Below, piece by piece: positions 35,159 through 43,839 of a stretch of DNA of 56,310 nt. The DNA comes from Anaerolineales bacterium (GTDB taxonomy: Bacteria > Chloroflexota > Anaerolineae > Anaerolineales > Villigracilaceae), in the NCBI GenBank assembly GCA_020060235.1, contig JAGVAO010000194.1:1-56310 (forward strand), read 5' to 3'. The position numbers and the translations under genes are program-made. How positions within the stretch are numbered: the stretch's first letter is position 1; each line of letters opens with the position of its first letter. The notes under the pieces are model-generated. The model worked only from the letters and a program-made list of their open reading frames with translations, searched no databases and was not told the DNA's origin.

Positions 35159-35904
35159 AAATAATTTCCCACTTTTTGCTGGCCAGCGACATCGACGGCG
35201 CCCTGCTTGGCGACGAAAGCGGCGAAGAACTGTTCAGGCATTTTGCCGCCAGCCAGGCCGGGCAGTTCTGCCTGGCCTACATTACCGGGCGTTACCGTCA
35301 CTCGGTTTTGCAGCTGATTAACGAAGGGCGGCTGCCGCGTCCGCGCTTTATTTGCAGCGACGTCGGCACCGAACTGTTCGACCTCGACGACCCCGCCAAC
35401 CGCCTGGGGGATGCCTACGCCGCGCGGGCGCAAAACAACTGGGATTTGGACGAAATCTACCGGTTGGGGATTGGGGAGGGGGTCACGCGCCAGGAATTCG
35501 ACGAGGGCCAGCCCCGCTTCCAGGCCGGGTTTTATTGGAACGCGCGCCCCGAAACCTTGCGGGCGTTTAAGCGGCGTTTGTCCACGCTGGAGGGGCTTGT
35601 CATCCAGGCCAGTTACGATACCTACATCGACGTTTTGCCCGCCCGGTTGGGCAAGGGCCAGGCGGTGGTCTTCCTGCAAGAAGAACTGGGATTTGCCCGC
35701 GAGCAGGTGGTGGTGGCGGGCGATTCAGGCAACGACCGCCAGATGTTCGAGACCAGCTTCAAGGGAATTGTCCCGGCCAACGCGCTCGACGAACTCAAGT
35801 CGCTGGCGCGCCAGCCCTGGCATTACCACAGTCCCTACCCGGCGGCGCGCGGCGTACTCGACGGCCTGCGCCGGTTTGGGTTTGCGGCGGGGGAATTTGT
35901 CTAG
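35155..35904 (+). CDS. HAD-superfamily phosphatase, sucrose-phosphate-phosphatase-like
   Basis: A 249-residue HAD hydrolase of subclass IIB. Motif I is [11 protein letters not shown] (the usual DxDGT has Ala in place of Thr), motif [10 protein letters not shown], motif III Lys in RLGKGQAV and motif [14 protein letters not shown]. The overall layout ([17 protein letters not shown]) resembles sucrose-6-phosphate or mannosyl-glycerate/glucosyl-glycerate phosphatases. No sucrose-phosphate synthase is next to it, so the substrate is open. It is coupled to the VF530 gene by overlap. Confidence 0.85.
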   Translation: MKIISHFLLASDIDGALLGDESGEELFRHFAASQAGQFCLAYITGRYRHSVLQLINEGRLPRPRFICSDVGTELFDLDDPANRLGDAYAARAQNNWDLDEIYRLGIGEGVTRQEFDEGQPRFQAGFYWNARPETLRAFKRRLSTLEGLVIQASYDTYIDVLPARLGKGQAVVFLQEELGFAREQVVVAGDSGNDRQMFETSFKGIVPANALDELKSLARQPWHYHSPYPAARGVLDGLRRFGFAAGEFV

Positions 35905-35967
35905 TTGTATTCAAGGGTGAAATCCTTATAATAATGGTTAACCTTAGGCGTTTCGAGTAGCGAACTA

Positions 35968-35973
35968 TATAAT
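35968..35973 (+). promoter_or_regulatory. Candidate -10 box before the lower-GC pair
   Basis: TATAAT in the 160-base gap between the HAD gene and the gene at 36065. A -35 hexamer at normal spacing is not clear. The rest of the gap holds no other signal I can identify except AAAGGAG at 36054-36060, the ribosome site of the next gene. Confidence 0.4.
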
Positions 35974-36064
35974 TGGCGTATGTTCCTTTTGATTATAGAA
36001 AGGAGATGCTCAGGAAATTTATTTTCTGCAATTGCATTCTTCTACCTAACAAGAAAAGGAGCCC

Positions 36065-36910
36065 ATGATGATTAGAACATTCGCTGTTTCGCGTGGTAAA
36101 AACGCCGATAAACAAGGTGATAACAAATCAAAACTGGAAACATTTTTGCAAAACATTAATTGGCCGAGAGCCATTCTGGTTTTGCTCATTACTGCCTTTT
36201 TGATTAGTGTTTTTGTCAAAGCATCTGGCCAACCAGATGCTTTTGCTTGGTTATTGGGAGGTAACGGGGCGACAGGAGGTCCCTTGCCCGGTGATATTGG
36301 CATTGCCCTCGGGCCGATTTTGGCCCTGGCGCTTGCCATTGAACGGTTAATAGAAACCATTTTTGACATGTTTGAGACTAATATAGCCCAAGTTGCAAAA
36401 TATACATCAGCGGGTGAAAAAGGCTTAAAGTACATTGATGATATAACAACCCTATACACTGATGAAATGTTTAAGGCCAAAAACGCGCTTATGGAAGCCA
36501 TGAACAGTTCCGAAACCAGCCCAGCAAAGAAGAGCGAGCTTCTAAGTGCTTTGGAAGCGGCTGAGCAACGTCTTAAAGACACAGGAGTATTCTGGGAAAA
36601 TTTGCCGAAAGACCCCCAATATGTTTCATGGAAGCGTGCAATAACCATTTGGTTGGGGTTGGTTGCGGGCATGGTTGTAGCCGTATTTAATGACCAGGGC
36701 TTATTCTATTATTTAAACCAGCCTGTTCCCAGGTTGTTAGACATGCTGGTAACGGGGTTTGTTCTTGGCGCAGGCTCAGGGCCTATACATTCATTGGTGG
36801 GTATTTTGCAAAGCGCCAAGGATAGTTTGTCAAATGTGGGAAGTTTGGCGGGTTTTGGTGCGGTGCAAAACGAACTTCGTTCACTGCGTTCAGAGATTGA
36901 GAAAAAGTAA
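36065..36910 (+). CDS. Membrane protein with cytoplasmic coiled-coil region, function unknown
   Basis: A 281-residue protein not recognised. Hydrophobic segments lie at about 36-53, 78-96, 192-212 and 225-245. Between the second and third is a ~90-residue polar helical region (EMFKAKNALMEAMNSSE, LLSALEAAEQRLKD) likely to form a coiled coil. The end has GFVLGAGSGPIHSLVGIL, a glycine-rich turn with His that may be a family signature, and a charged tail. AAAGGAG precedes the ATG. Composition is more AT-rich than in the flanks. A strong terminator follows directly, so it is transcribed alone. Confidence 0.7.
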   Translation: MMIRTFAVSRGKNADKQGDNKSKLETFLQNINWPRAILVLLITAFLISVFVKASGQPDAFAWLLGGNGATGGPLPGDIGIALGPILALALAIERLIETIFDMFETNIAQVAKYTSAGEKGLKYIDDITTLYTDEMFKAKNALMEAMNSSETSPAKKSELLSALEAAEQRLKDTGVFWENLPKDPQYVSWKRAITIWLGLVAGMVVAVFNDQGLFYYLNQPVPRLLDMLVTGFVLGAGSGPIHSLVGILQSAKDSLSNVGSLAGFGAVQNELRSLRSEIEKK

Positions 36911-36929
36911 CCGCGTTAGGCAATAGTCG

Positions 36930-36974
36930 GGAGCGCCCTGCAGGAAGAGGGCGCTCCAAGTTTTCGTTGTTTTT
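36930..36974 (+). terminator. Rho-independent terminator
   Basis: GGAGCGCCCT (36930-36939) pairs perfectly with AGGGCGCTCC (36948-36957) around an eight-base loop, followed by a T-rich run (TTTTCGTTGTTTTT). It closes the gene at 36065-36910. Confidence 0.85.
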
Positions 36975-37010
36975 GAAGAAAATTTTTAACGTTTTGGAGG
37001 ATAAATCATT

Positions 37011-37628
37011 ATGACATCGCTCCGAAAGTTTTTTGGAAATTTCTTTTTGACGGGATTGGCTGTACTTATTCTTTTGCTTGTGAATTTACTAGTGCATGAG
37101 TTTGCTCATTGTATTACGATGAATAGTATTTCAGATGGCTGCGAAGGAGTCTACGTTTTTCCTGGCAGGAAGGTTTGGCCCTTGAGCGGATTCGGTGAAA
37201 CTTACCAAGGTGATTGGGAAAATTATATTGGTTTGGCGAACTATTATCCCGATAGGCTTGCCCCAACTCGGCCACTTGACGGCTTTGTATCGCTGGTTGG
37301 TAGTGGCTCAACAGCGATACTGTCCTTAATTGCTCTCATGACTTTGTGGCTCTTGCGTCCTCAAGGTTGGGTAGAGCGCTTGTTGTTGATTCAATCGCTT
37401 GCTTTTGGCGATATTTTAACGTATACCATTTTGCCGGGCTATTTCGGTTTACCTCATTTCTTTTTCTTCGGCGGTTTGTATGCTGAGCCTCTTGAAGGTG
37501 CGATAAGCATGGGAATTGACCGCAATAGTTTTGTAGTTGGCGTACTTGTTTTCTCAGCATTGATGTTTGCTGGTTGGTTGCTTTATCTTTCGCGTCACCG
37601 AATTTCACTCCAGAAAAAAAGAATCTGA
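37011..37628 (+). CDS. Membrane HExxH protein, possible M50-like protease
   Basis: A 205-residue membrane protein with about five helices. HEFAH (29-33) lies within the first hydrophobic segment (LLVNLLVHEFAHCITM), as in intramembrane zinc proteases of the M50/site-2 type. A late second ligand such as the M50 NxxPxxxxDG motif is not obvious; FGDILTYTILPGYFG (near 137-151) is a candidate region. A Gly/Tyr-rich extracytoplasmic loop (about 43-88) follows helix 1. GGAGG lies ten bases before ATG. It is more AT-rich than its neighbours. Whether it is an active protease is uncertain. Confidence 0.65.
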   Translation: MTSLRKFFGNFFLTGLAVLILLLVNLLVHEFAHCITMNSISDGCEGVYVFPGRKVWPLSGFGETYQGDWENYIGLANYYPDRLAPTRPLDGFVSLVGSGSTAILSLIALMTLWLLRPQGWVERLLLIQSLAFGDILTYTILPGYFGLPHFFFFGGLYAEPLEGAISMGIDRNSFVVGVLVFSALMFAGWLLYLSRHRISLQKKRI

Positions 37629-37632
37629 TAGG

Positions 37633-39318
37633 TTATTCGCCTAAATCCCACGGCAGTGTGCTGTAAAAATAAATTGTGCTCTGGTAATTCGGCTCTTCGC
37701 TGCTGCCGAGGTTTTCGATGCTGCCAAAGGCCGCCAGCCTGCCGTCGGGGGAGTAGACCGGCCCCCAGGCGGCACTAAAAATCGTTTCTACGGCGGCGGC
37801 GTTTTCTTCCGCGATGAAGAAGGCGCCACCGGTTTTTGTTTCAGGGTCAGAGTATTTGAATAGTAACGGCCAGCCCGAGGGGGTTTTCGACCAGGTCAGG
37901 GCGTAGTAGCCTCCCAGGCCAACGCCGGGAATCTTGCGCTTTTCGGCGCCATCCGGGCTGACGAGGTAGAGACCGTCCGCGCCGGGCAGGGCCAGCCATT
38001 TGCCGTCCGGACTCCAATTGAGCGGTTCGGTGGTGTTGGCGTTTTGCAAGCCTTCGAAAATCTTTGCCAGGCCCGATTGATCGGCCTGCATCACCCAGAC
38101 CTCGCCGGGCGAGTCGTAAGTATCGCCGGATGGGGATGCATAGGCGACTTGGCTGCCGTCTGGCGACCAGGTGTGGCGGCGCGGCTGGCCGATTCCGGGG
38201 GTTTCGAGAACGCGCGCCTGGCTGCCGTCTGGCCTGGAGATGACCAGGACGGTGGCGCTGCTATCGCGCAGCCAATACAAAAGCCACTGCCCGTCGGGTG
38301 ACCAGCGCGGATAATTGGGGCTGAAGCCGGGGCGGTCGGAGCCGAAGCAGGTTTTCTGGCTGCCATCGTTTGCGGCGGTGCAAATTTCCAGGCTGGGAGA
38401 GCCGTCCTGTACCCAGGCCATGCCGTCTGATGCGGGGTTGTAGTAGATGTCGAACAGTTTTTCGGGCAGGTTTTGCGGCTCGAAGAACTCCTGCTGACCC
38501 AGGTTGTAGAATGCCTGGCGCGATTCTTTCCCGGGGGTATAGATGTTGTAATTGAACAGGCTGCTGTCTGCCGACCAGGCGCCGGCTTTCACCAGTCCTT
38601 CGACAGTCAGGCTGTCGCTCAGTTCGGCAACCGGCGCAATTGTTTCGAGGTTTGGCCCGCCCGCCAATCCCCAGGGAATCAATTCTTCGTAGGGGATTTT
38701 CCCCGGTTCGAGCAGGGTTCCGTCGGGCAGCGCCCTGACTTGGCTTTTGGGTTTGGCCTGTTCGCTGCCCTGGTCTGTACGCACATCCACCAGCCCTTCG
38801 ACGACCGTGACGATGGTGCGCCCGTCCTTGTCGACGCGAACGCTAAAGCGCGTGCCGCGCACGGCGGCGGTGGCGTTGGGGGTTTCGACCTCGAAGGTTT
38901 CACCTTCTTGCAGTTCTTCGATGTTGACCCAAATCTGACCTGAATCGAGTTTTATTTTGAGCGTTTGGGGGTCGGGGTGTTCCAGCGTAAAGATGGTGTT
39001 GGGGGCAACCCGCAAGACCCCCTCGCGGGTCAGGAATTGGACAAGGGCTGTTGAAGATTCCCTGGCCCAGACCTCGCCGCCGGGGTAGAGCGGCATTTCG
39101 ACGAGGGCGGCGCTCCAGTCTTCGCCGGGCATGGCGTGGGCCTCGACCCGGTTGATGACCTCGTCCAGCCTGGCCTGGGGCGCTGTTTGGTCGGCAGGGC
39201 TTGCGCTCACGGCATCATTTTGAGGAGCAGGCGCGGGCGCGGATTCGGTTGCGGTAGAGCATGCGCAGGCCGAAAGACCAAATAGCAACACGAGCGTGAA
39301 GGAAAACAGGCGTTTCAT
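37633..39318 (-). CDS. FecR-domain lipoprotein with C-terminal beta-propeller
   Basis: A 561-residue exported lipoprotein: signal peptide with LSAC (Cys18), then a low-complexity Ala/Pro linker. Around residues 95-190 is a FecR domain (GVLRVAPNTIFTLE, TPNATAAVRGTRFSVRVD, VVEGLVDVRT). From about 330 on come TolB/WD40-like propeller blades with repeated WSPDG (PRWSPDGQWLLYW, TWSPDGSQVAYAS, NWSPDGKWLALPG, VYSPDGRLAAFG). It probably senses or scaffolds outside the membrane. Its ATG overlaps the stop of the CHASE2-cyclase gene (ATGA). It converges on the 37011 gene with a four-base gap. Confidence 0.9.
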   Translation of the reverse strand: MKRLFSFTLVLLFGLSACACSTATESAPAPAPQNDAVSASPADQTAPQARLDEVINRVEAHAMPGEDWSAALVEMPLYPGGEVWARESSTALVQFLTREGVLRVAPNTIFTLEHPDPQTLKIKLDSGQIWVNIEELQEGETFEVETPNATAAVRGTRFSVRVDKDGRTIVTVVEGLVDVRTDQGSEQAKPKSQVRALPDGTLLEPGKIPYEELIPWGLAGGPNLETIAPVAELSDSLTVEGLVKAGAWSADSSLFNYNIYTPGKESRQAFYNLGQQEFFEPQNLPEKLFDIYYNPASDGMAWVQDGSPSLEICTAANDGSQKTCFGSDRPGFSPNYPRWSPDGQWLLYWLRDSSATVLVISRPDGSQARVLETPGIGQPRRHTWSPDGSQVAYASPSGDTYDSPGEVWVMQADQSGLAKIFEGLQNANTTEPLNWSPDGKWLALPGADGLYLVSPDGAEKRKIPGVGLGGYYALTWSKTPSGWPLLFKYSDPETKTGGAFFIAEENAAAVETIFSAAWGPVYSPDGRLAAFGSIENLGSSEEPNYQSTIYFYSTLPWDLGE

Positions 39319-41204
39319 AAAACCTCGCTTTCTGCCAGGCCGAGCAGGCGCGCGACGCGCAGGGGTTCCGATTTTCCGCGCGCCTCGAAGGGTGGGATTT
39401 GTTCATCGGTAATGACAAGGTCGCTTACCCGTTCGTACAGGTCAAAGCCGAGCAGGATGGTCATCCCGCCAGGAACAGGCCATTTGCCGGGCGGGCGCGG
39501 AATTTGCATGGCAACCTTGCAGTGCGATTCGATGCGCGCCGCGGCGTTGACGGCGTCGCCCAGCACGGTGTAGTCGAAGCGCCTGCCGCGCCCGATGATG
39601 GCGTCGGTCATTTGTCCGCAGTTTGCGCCAAGGCCCATCTCGAAGGGCGCCTCATCGCGGAGCGGCCAGAGCGTGGTAAGGCGTTCGAAGGCAAGGGCCA
39701 TGCGCATGGCCGCGCGCGCCGCGCTGCGGGCGTGGTTGGGCAGCGGCTCGGGCAGTCCGAAGAGCACCAGCAGTCCGTCGCCAAATGTCCGGTAGATGAC
39801 CCCGCCCTCGGCAAAAACGGCCTGTTCCATCTCGTCCAGATAGGCAGACAGGAAGCGCACCATCTCAGGACTGCGGTCCTGGCGCATCAGCGCTTCGCTG
39901 GCGGCGGTAAACCCGCGAACGTCGCAAAACAGGACGCTTGCCTCGCGCTCGGGTCGTTTGCTGTCGAGCAGGGTTTGCCAGTTGTCGAGCAGGGATTGCA
40001 GGCGTTCGGGCGACATCAGGCCTGAAAATCGCTGGCGCAGCAGGCGTTTGTCTCGTTCGGCAAAAATCATGCGCTCGGCGGTCGAAGCGCCCCCGGTGAG
40101 CAGGGCGGAGGTCAGGGGCGCGGCCAGCGGCAGGACGAAATCGGCGGCAAAGGCAACCTGCCCGGCAGCCAGATAAAGCAGGATGGCAAGGGTGAACAAT
40201 CCCAGTCCAAAGTTGGCGCGCGGCAGGCTGGTCAGCGCCAGGGCCAAAATTCCGGCCAGGGCAACAATCAGCAGGCTTGCCCAGCGCGGCGGATGTTGCA
40301 GCCAGTTTCCGGCAAGCAGGGTGTCTATGGCGTTGGCCTGTATTTCGACGCCGGGCAGTTGGGATTGGGTTGCAAACGGGGCGGGGTGGCGGTCTTGTTC
40401 GATAATTGTCGTGTAGCCAATAAGCACGATTGCATCATTAAAAGTTCCGGGAGGTAGGCTTCCGTCGAGCACGCGGTAGAGCGGCAGGGTGCGGAAGGTG
40501 CCCTCGGGGCCGCGAAAGTTGATGCCCAGGGTTAATCCTGTGTCCAGGTTGGCGCGCGGGACGTTGACCGGCACGCCGTTATACAGCGTGGCGACGGCCA
40601 ACCCAAAGGATGGCAGTTGACCGTCGCTCCAGGGCCAGAGCAAGGTTGCGCGGCGGTAGACCCCATCGGCATCTGCGGCCAGGCTGGTGACCCCGACGGC
40701 GCTGGCGGCTTTCATCAGGGATTCCTGCGGCGGCCTGAAACTGCGCAAAATTCCGATGGGCGATTCATCCTGCTTGAAGTGGGCAACAAGGACGGTATCC
40801 GGCGCGTTTGCCAGCGCAGCGGCCAACGCCTGGTCGCCGTTCTCGTCCCAGCCAGGGGTGTCGAAGGCGATATCCACCCCGATAACACGTGGATTTTCCT
40901 TTGAGATGATTTCGAGCACTTGGGCCCAACGCGCGCGCGGCCAGGCGCGGATGTTTTCGCCGCGCAGGTTGGCAAGCATCTGGAAGGAGTCTTCATCCGC
41001 AACAACCAGGATGATGGGGTTTTGGGGCGATTGCGGGCCGCGCAGCCAGAAGCGCAGGTCAATGGTTGGTCCTTCGACAAAATCGCTCCAGGCGGGCAGG
41101 GCAGCCTGGAGCGAGAAAATCAGTAAAAAGATGAGAACCGGCAGTATCCAGCGCAGGGGCCGGTGTTTTGGAAAAAGCAGTTTGAACCAGCGTTTGTCCC
41201 TCAT
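39315..41204 (-). CDS. CHASE2-domain adenylate/guanylate cyclase
   Basis: A 629-residue transmembrane class III cyclase. Helix 1 (about 18-37) leads into an external CHASE2 sensor (about 40-325, with PRVIGVDIAFDTPGWDENGD and VLIGYTTIIEQDRH). Three further helices (about 330-400) and a short linker lead to the cyclase domain (about 420-600). Metal-binding Asp428 (FCDVRGFTA) and Asp476 (TFGDGLLVLFG) are present, and DYTVLGDAVNAAARIE carries the transition-state Asn and Arg. The position usually held by adenine-binding Lys is Arg (VIYRTFGD), while the Asp of DYT is kept; this leaves specificity uncertain but favours ATP. It is cotranscribed with the FecR lipoprotein. Confidence 0.92.
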   Translation of the reverse strand: MRDKRWFKLLFPKHRPLRWILPVLIFLLIFSLQAALPAWSDFVEGPTIDLRFWLRGPQSPQNPIILVVADEDSFQMLANLRGENIRAWPRARWAQVLEIISKENPRVIGVDIAFDTPGWDENGDQALAAALANAPDTVLVAHFKQDESPIGILRSFRPPQESLMKAASAVGVTSLAADADGVYRRATLLWPWSDGQLPSFGLAVATLYNGVPVNVPRANLDTGLTLGINFRGPEGTFRTLPLYRVLDGSLPPGTFNDAIVLIGYTTIIEQDRHPAPFATQSQLPGVEIQANAIDTLLAGNWLQHPPRWASLLIVALAGILALALTSLPRANFGLGLFTLAILLYLAAGQVAFAADFVLPLAAPLTSALLTGGASTAERMIFAERDKRLLRQRFSGLMSPERLQSLLDNWQTLLDSKRPEREASVLFCDVRGFTAASEALMRQDRSPEMVRFLSAYLDEMEQAVFAEGGVIYRTFGDGLLVLFGLPEPLPNHARSAARAAMRMALAFERLTTLWPLRDEAPFEMGLGANCGQMTDAIIGRGRRFDYTVLGDAVNAAARIESHCKVAMQIPRPPGKWPVPGGMTILLGFDLYERVSDLVITDEQIPPFEARGKSEPLRVARLLGLAESEVL

Positions 41205-41243
41205 GTCTCGCTGGGCGGGTGAACGACCTGCCGTACTTTTATT

Positions 41244-42584
41244 TTACACCAGGAAGGCCTCCAGTGCGCGGGCGGAACGTTCGGCATACAGCGCGGCGCG
41301 TTCACGTTTTCCGCTTTTGCCCGTTTCTTCAAGGGGCGGCAAAATTCCGAAGTTGGATTTCATCGGTTGGAAGTCTTTCAGGTCGGCGTGAGTGACGTAG
41401 TGGCAGAGCGCGCCGAGCATGGTTTCACGCGGCAGTTCGAGCGGGGATTGCCCGTTCAGCAGGCGGGCGGCGTTTTGACCGGCCAGCAGGCCGGTGGCAA
41501 TGTTGCCCATGTAGCCCTCGACCCCGGTGATTTGCCCGGCCAGGAACAGGTCGGCTCGGGCGCGGGTTTGCAGGGTCGGCAGCAGGATTTTTGGCGAGGC
41601 CAGGAAGGTGTTACGGTGCATTTGTCCGTAACGCGCGAATTCGGCTTTTTCCAATCCCGGAATCATGCGAAATACGCGCCGCTGTTCGGGAAAGGTCAGG
41701 TTGGTCTGGAAACCGACCAGGTTATACAGGTTCCCGGCCAGGTTGTCCTGGCGCAACTGCACCACCGCATAAGGGCGGCGCGCCACGCGCGGGTCGTTCA
41801 GCCCGACCGGGCGCATGGGGCCATAGGCGAGGGCTTTTTCGCCGCGATTGGCAATAATCTCAACCGGCAGGCAGCCCTCGAAGAAAGTTTCGTGCCCGGC
41901 GCGCACCCCGCTTTCGAGCGGTTTCTCGAAGTCGCGCAGTTGAATCCGCTCTGCATGGCGCAGGGCATCGACAAAGGCCAGGTAATCGGTTTTCAGGTGG
42001 AAGGGGCAGTTGATGTAGTCGCCTTCATCCTGCTCGCCATCACTCCAGCGCGAGGCGCGGTAGGCGATGTCCATATTAATGGAGGCGGCTTCGACAATCG
42101 GGGCGATGGCGTCGTAGAAGTAGAGATGCTCCTCGCCGCTGAAACGGGCCAGGGCCTGCGAAAGCCGGTCGGAGGTCAACGGGCCGGAGGCGATGATGGC
42201 TGGGCTGGAGGGAATTTCTGGCATTTCGGCGCGAATCAGTTCGATATTGGGATGGGCGCTGACCCGCTCGGTGACAACTTCGGCAAAGCGTTCCCGGTCG
42301 ACGGCCAGGGCGGCTCCGGCGGGCAGGGCGGTTTCTTCCGCAATTTTGAGCAGGAGCGAGCCGAGGCGGCGCAATTCGGCCTTTAAAACGCCGCTGGCGC
42401 GGTCGGGCAGGTTCGAGCCGAGCGAGTTCGAGCAGACGAGTTCGGCCAGGTGCGGGGTCTGGTGTGCCCCTGTCGCCACAAGCGGTCTCATCTCATATAA
42501 CTTAACGTTGATGCCGTTTTGGGCGGCCTGCCAGGCGGCTTCGCTCCCGGCCAGCCCGCCGCCAATGATGGTCAAGGTGGACAT
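41244..42584 (-). CDS. trmFO: Folate/FAD-dependent tRNA (uracil-5-)-methyltransferase
   Basis: A 446-residue enzyme making ribothymidine at position 54 of tRNA with methylene-tetrahydrofolate as carbon source and FAD as cofactor. The FAD loop is [14 protein letters not shown]. Diagnostic segments are [47 protein letters not shown] and [19 protein letters not shown]. The length is normal for the family. It is divergent from the kinase operon and 40 bases upstream of the cyclase gene. Confidence 0.97.
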   Translation of the reverse strand: MSTLTIIGGGLAGSEAAWQAAQNGINVKLYEMRPLVATGAHQTPHLAELVCSNSLGSNLPDRASGVLKAELRRLGSLLLKIAEETALPAGAALAVDRERFAEVVTERVSAHPNIELIRAEMPEIPSSPAIIASGPLTSDRLSQALARFSGEEHLYFYDAIAPIVEAASINMDIAYRASRWSDGEQDEGDYINCPFHLKTDYLAFVDALRHAERIQLRDFEKPLESGVRAGHETFFEGCLPVEIIANRGEKALAYGPMRPVGLNDPRVARRPYAVVQLRQDNLAGNLYNLVGFQTNLTFPEQRRVFRMIPGLEKAEFARYGQMHRNTFLASPKILLPTLQTRARADLFLAGQITGVEGYMGNIATGLLAGQNAARLLNGQSPLELPRETMLGALCHYVTHADLKDFQPMKSNFGILPPLEETGKSGKRERAALYAERSARALEAFLV

Positions 42585-42619
42585 AGTGCGCCTATTTTAT
42601 CATCCAGTTTGCTCCAATT

Positions 42620-42650
42620 TTGGGTATCTATACGCTCCTTATTGTATAAT
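42620..42650 (+). promoter_or_regulatory. Candidate promoter of the three-gene kinase operon
   Basis: TTGGGT (42620-42625) and TATAAT (42645-42650), 19 bases apart, end seven bases before the ATG at 42658. The leader would be very short or absent, with GAAGG between. Confidence 0.55.
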
Positions 42651-42657
42651 TTGAAGG

Positions 42658-43839
42658 ATGACAAAAACCAGCCTGGTCGAAGCGGTGCTAAAGGAGGCTT
42701 GTGCGCTCAGTGATGCCTGTTGGGCGGCGCGGGTTTCTTACAGCCTGAATGGGTGGAGTTTGCTCGAATCGCACCGGCTGACGAAGAAGCGCGAGGCCTG
42801 CCTGCGCGATTTCCTGGCCGACAAAGCCAACTCGGCCTGGTTGGGCGGCGCGCTTTCCGGCGGGCGTTCACGCTCGCGGGCCTGCGACCTCGACCCGGAT
42901 TGCCGCAAGGTTTTTATTTTTCCGTCTTATGCGGGGGAGAACTGGCTGTTTGTGGTCAGCGCGGCTGAAAACCTGTCCAAAGCCTCGCAGCAGGTCTGGC
43001 GGCTGGCGGCGATGGCAATTCCATCAGGGGATGATGCTGCCGACCAGACGCACCAACTGAAACAGGCCGTCACCGAAATGGAAGAAATCCAGCAGGAACT
43101 CAGGGCGCGCATTGCTGCCCAGCGCGAGGCCGAATCGCGGCTGGTGCAGGCCGCCAAACTGGCGGCTGTCGGTGAAATGGCGGCAGGCATAGCCCACGAA
43201 TTGAACAATCCGCTGACCTCGGTGGTCGGCTTTACTGAATTGAGTATCGAATCGCTGTCGATAGAATCACCCCTGCGCCATGACCTCGAACTGGTGTTGC
43301 GCGAGGCCAACCGCGCCCGCAGCGTGGTGCGCCGCCTGCTCGACTTCGCCCGCCAGCGCGAAGTGGTTCGCACGCGCGGCGATATTAACGAAATTGTGGA
43401 CGAAGTAGTTGTCCTGACCAAGCACCTGCTGTTGACCAGCGGGGTCGAACTGCGCATGAAACTCAAACCCGGCCTGCCCTGGGTGCTGATTGACCGCAAC
43501 CAAATCAAACAGGTGTTACTGAATTTGGTAAATAATGCCCTGTACGCCATGCCGAACGGTGGGATGATGGCGATTGAGACCTGGGAGCAGGAGCGCCACG
43601 GCGCGCCGTTTGTAGCCCTGGCGGTGCGTGACAGCGGAGAGGGCATTTCGCCCCAAAACCTTGAGCGCATTTTCGAGCCGTTCTTTACCACCCGTGGCGA
43701 CCAGGGCGGCACCGGCCTGGGGCTTTCGGTGACTTATGGCATCGTCACCGAACACGGCGGCGTCATTGAGGTCGAGAGCCAGGTTAACAGCGGCTCGAGT
43801 TTTCTCGTCTATTTCCCGTTGCAGGAGCAGGAGGTATGA
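42658..43839 (+). CDS. NtrB-type sensor histidine kinase
   Basis: A 393-residue cytoplasmic kinase. The N-terminal ~120 residues look like a diverged GAF-type sensor containing several Cys (EACALSDACW, SRACDLDPDC). A coiled coil (about 130-165) leads to His180 in AAGIAHELNNPL, then LNLVNNALYAMPNGG, DSGEGISP and GGTGLGLSVTYGIVTEHGG. The clustered Cys could bind a metal or sense redox; this is speculation from sequence alone. Its stop overlaps the next gene's start by four bases. Confidence 0.9.
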   Translation: MTKTSLVEAVLKEACALSDACWAARVSYSLNGWSLLESHRLTKKREACLRDFLADKANSAWLGGALSGGRSRSRACDLDPDCRKVFIFPSYAGENWLFVVSAAENLSKASQQVWRLAAMAIPSGDDAADQTHQLKQAVTEMEEIQQELRARIAAQREAESRLVQAAKLAAVGEMAAGIAHELNNPLTSVVGFTELSIESLSIESPLRHDLELVLREANRARSVVRRLLDFARQREVVRTRGDINEIVDEVVVLTKHLLLTSGVELRMKLKPGLPWVLIDRNQIKQVLLNLVNNALYAMPNGGMMAIETWEQERHGAPFVALAVRDSGEGISPQNLERIFEPFFTTRGDQGGTGLGLSVTYGIVTEHGGVIEVESQVNSGSSFLVYFPLQEQEV

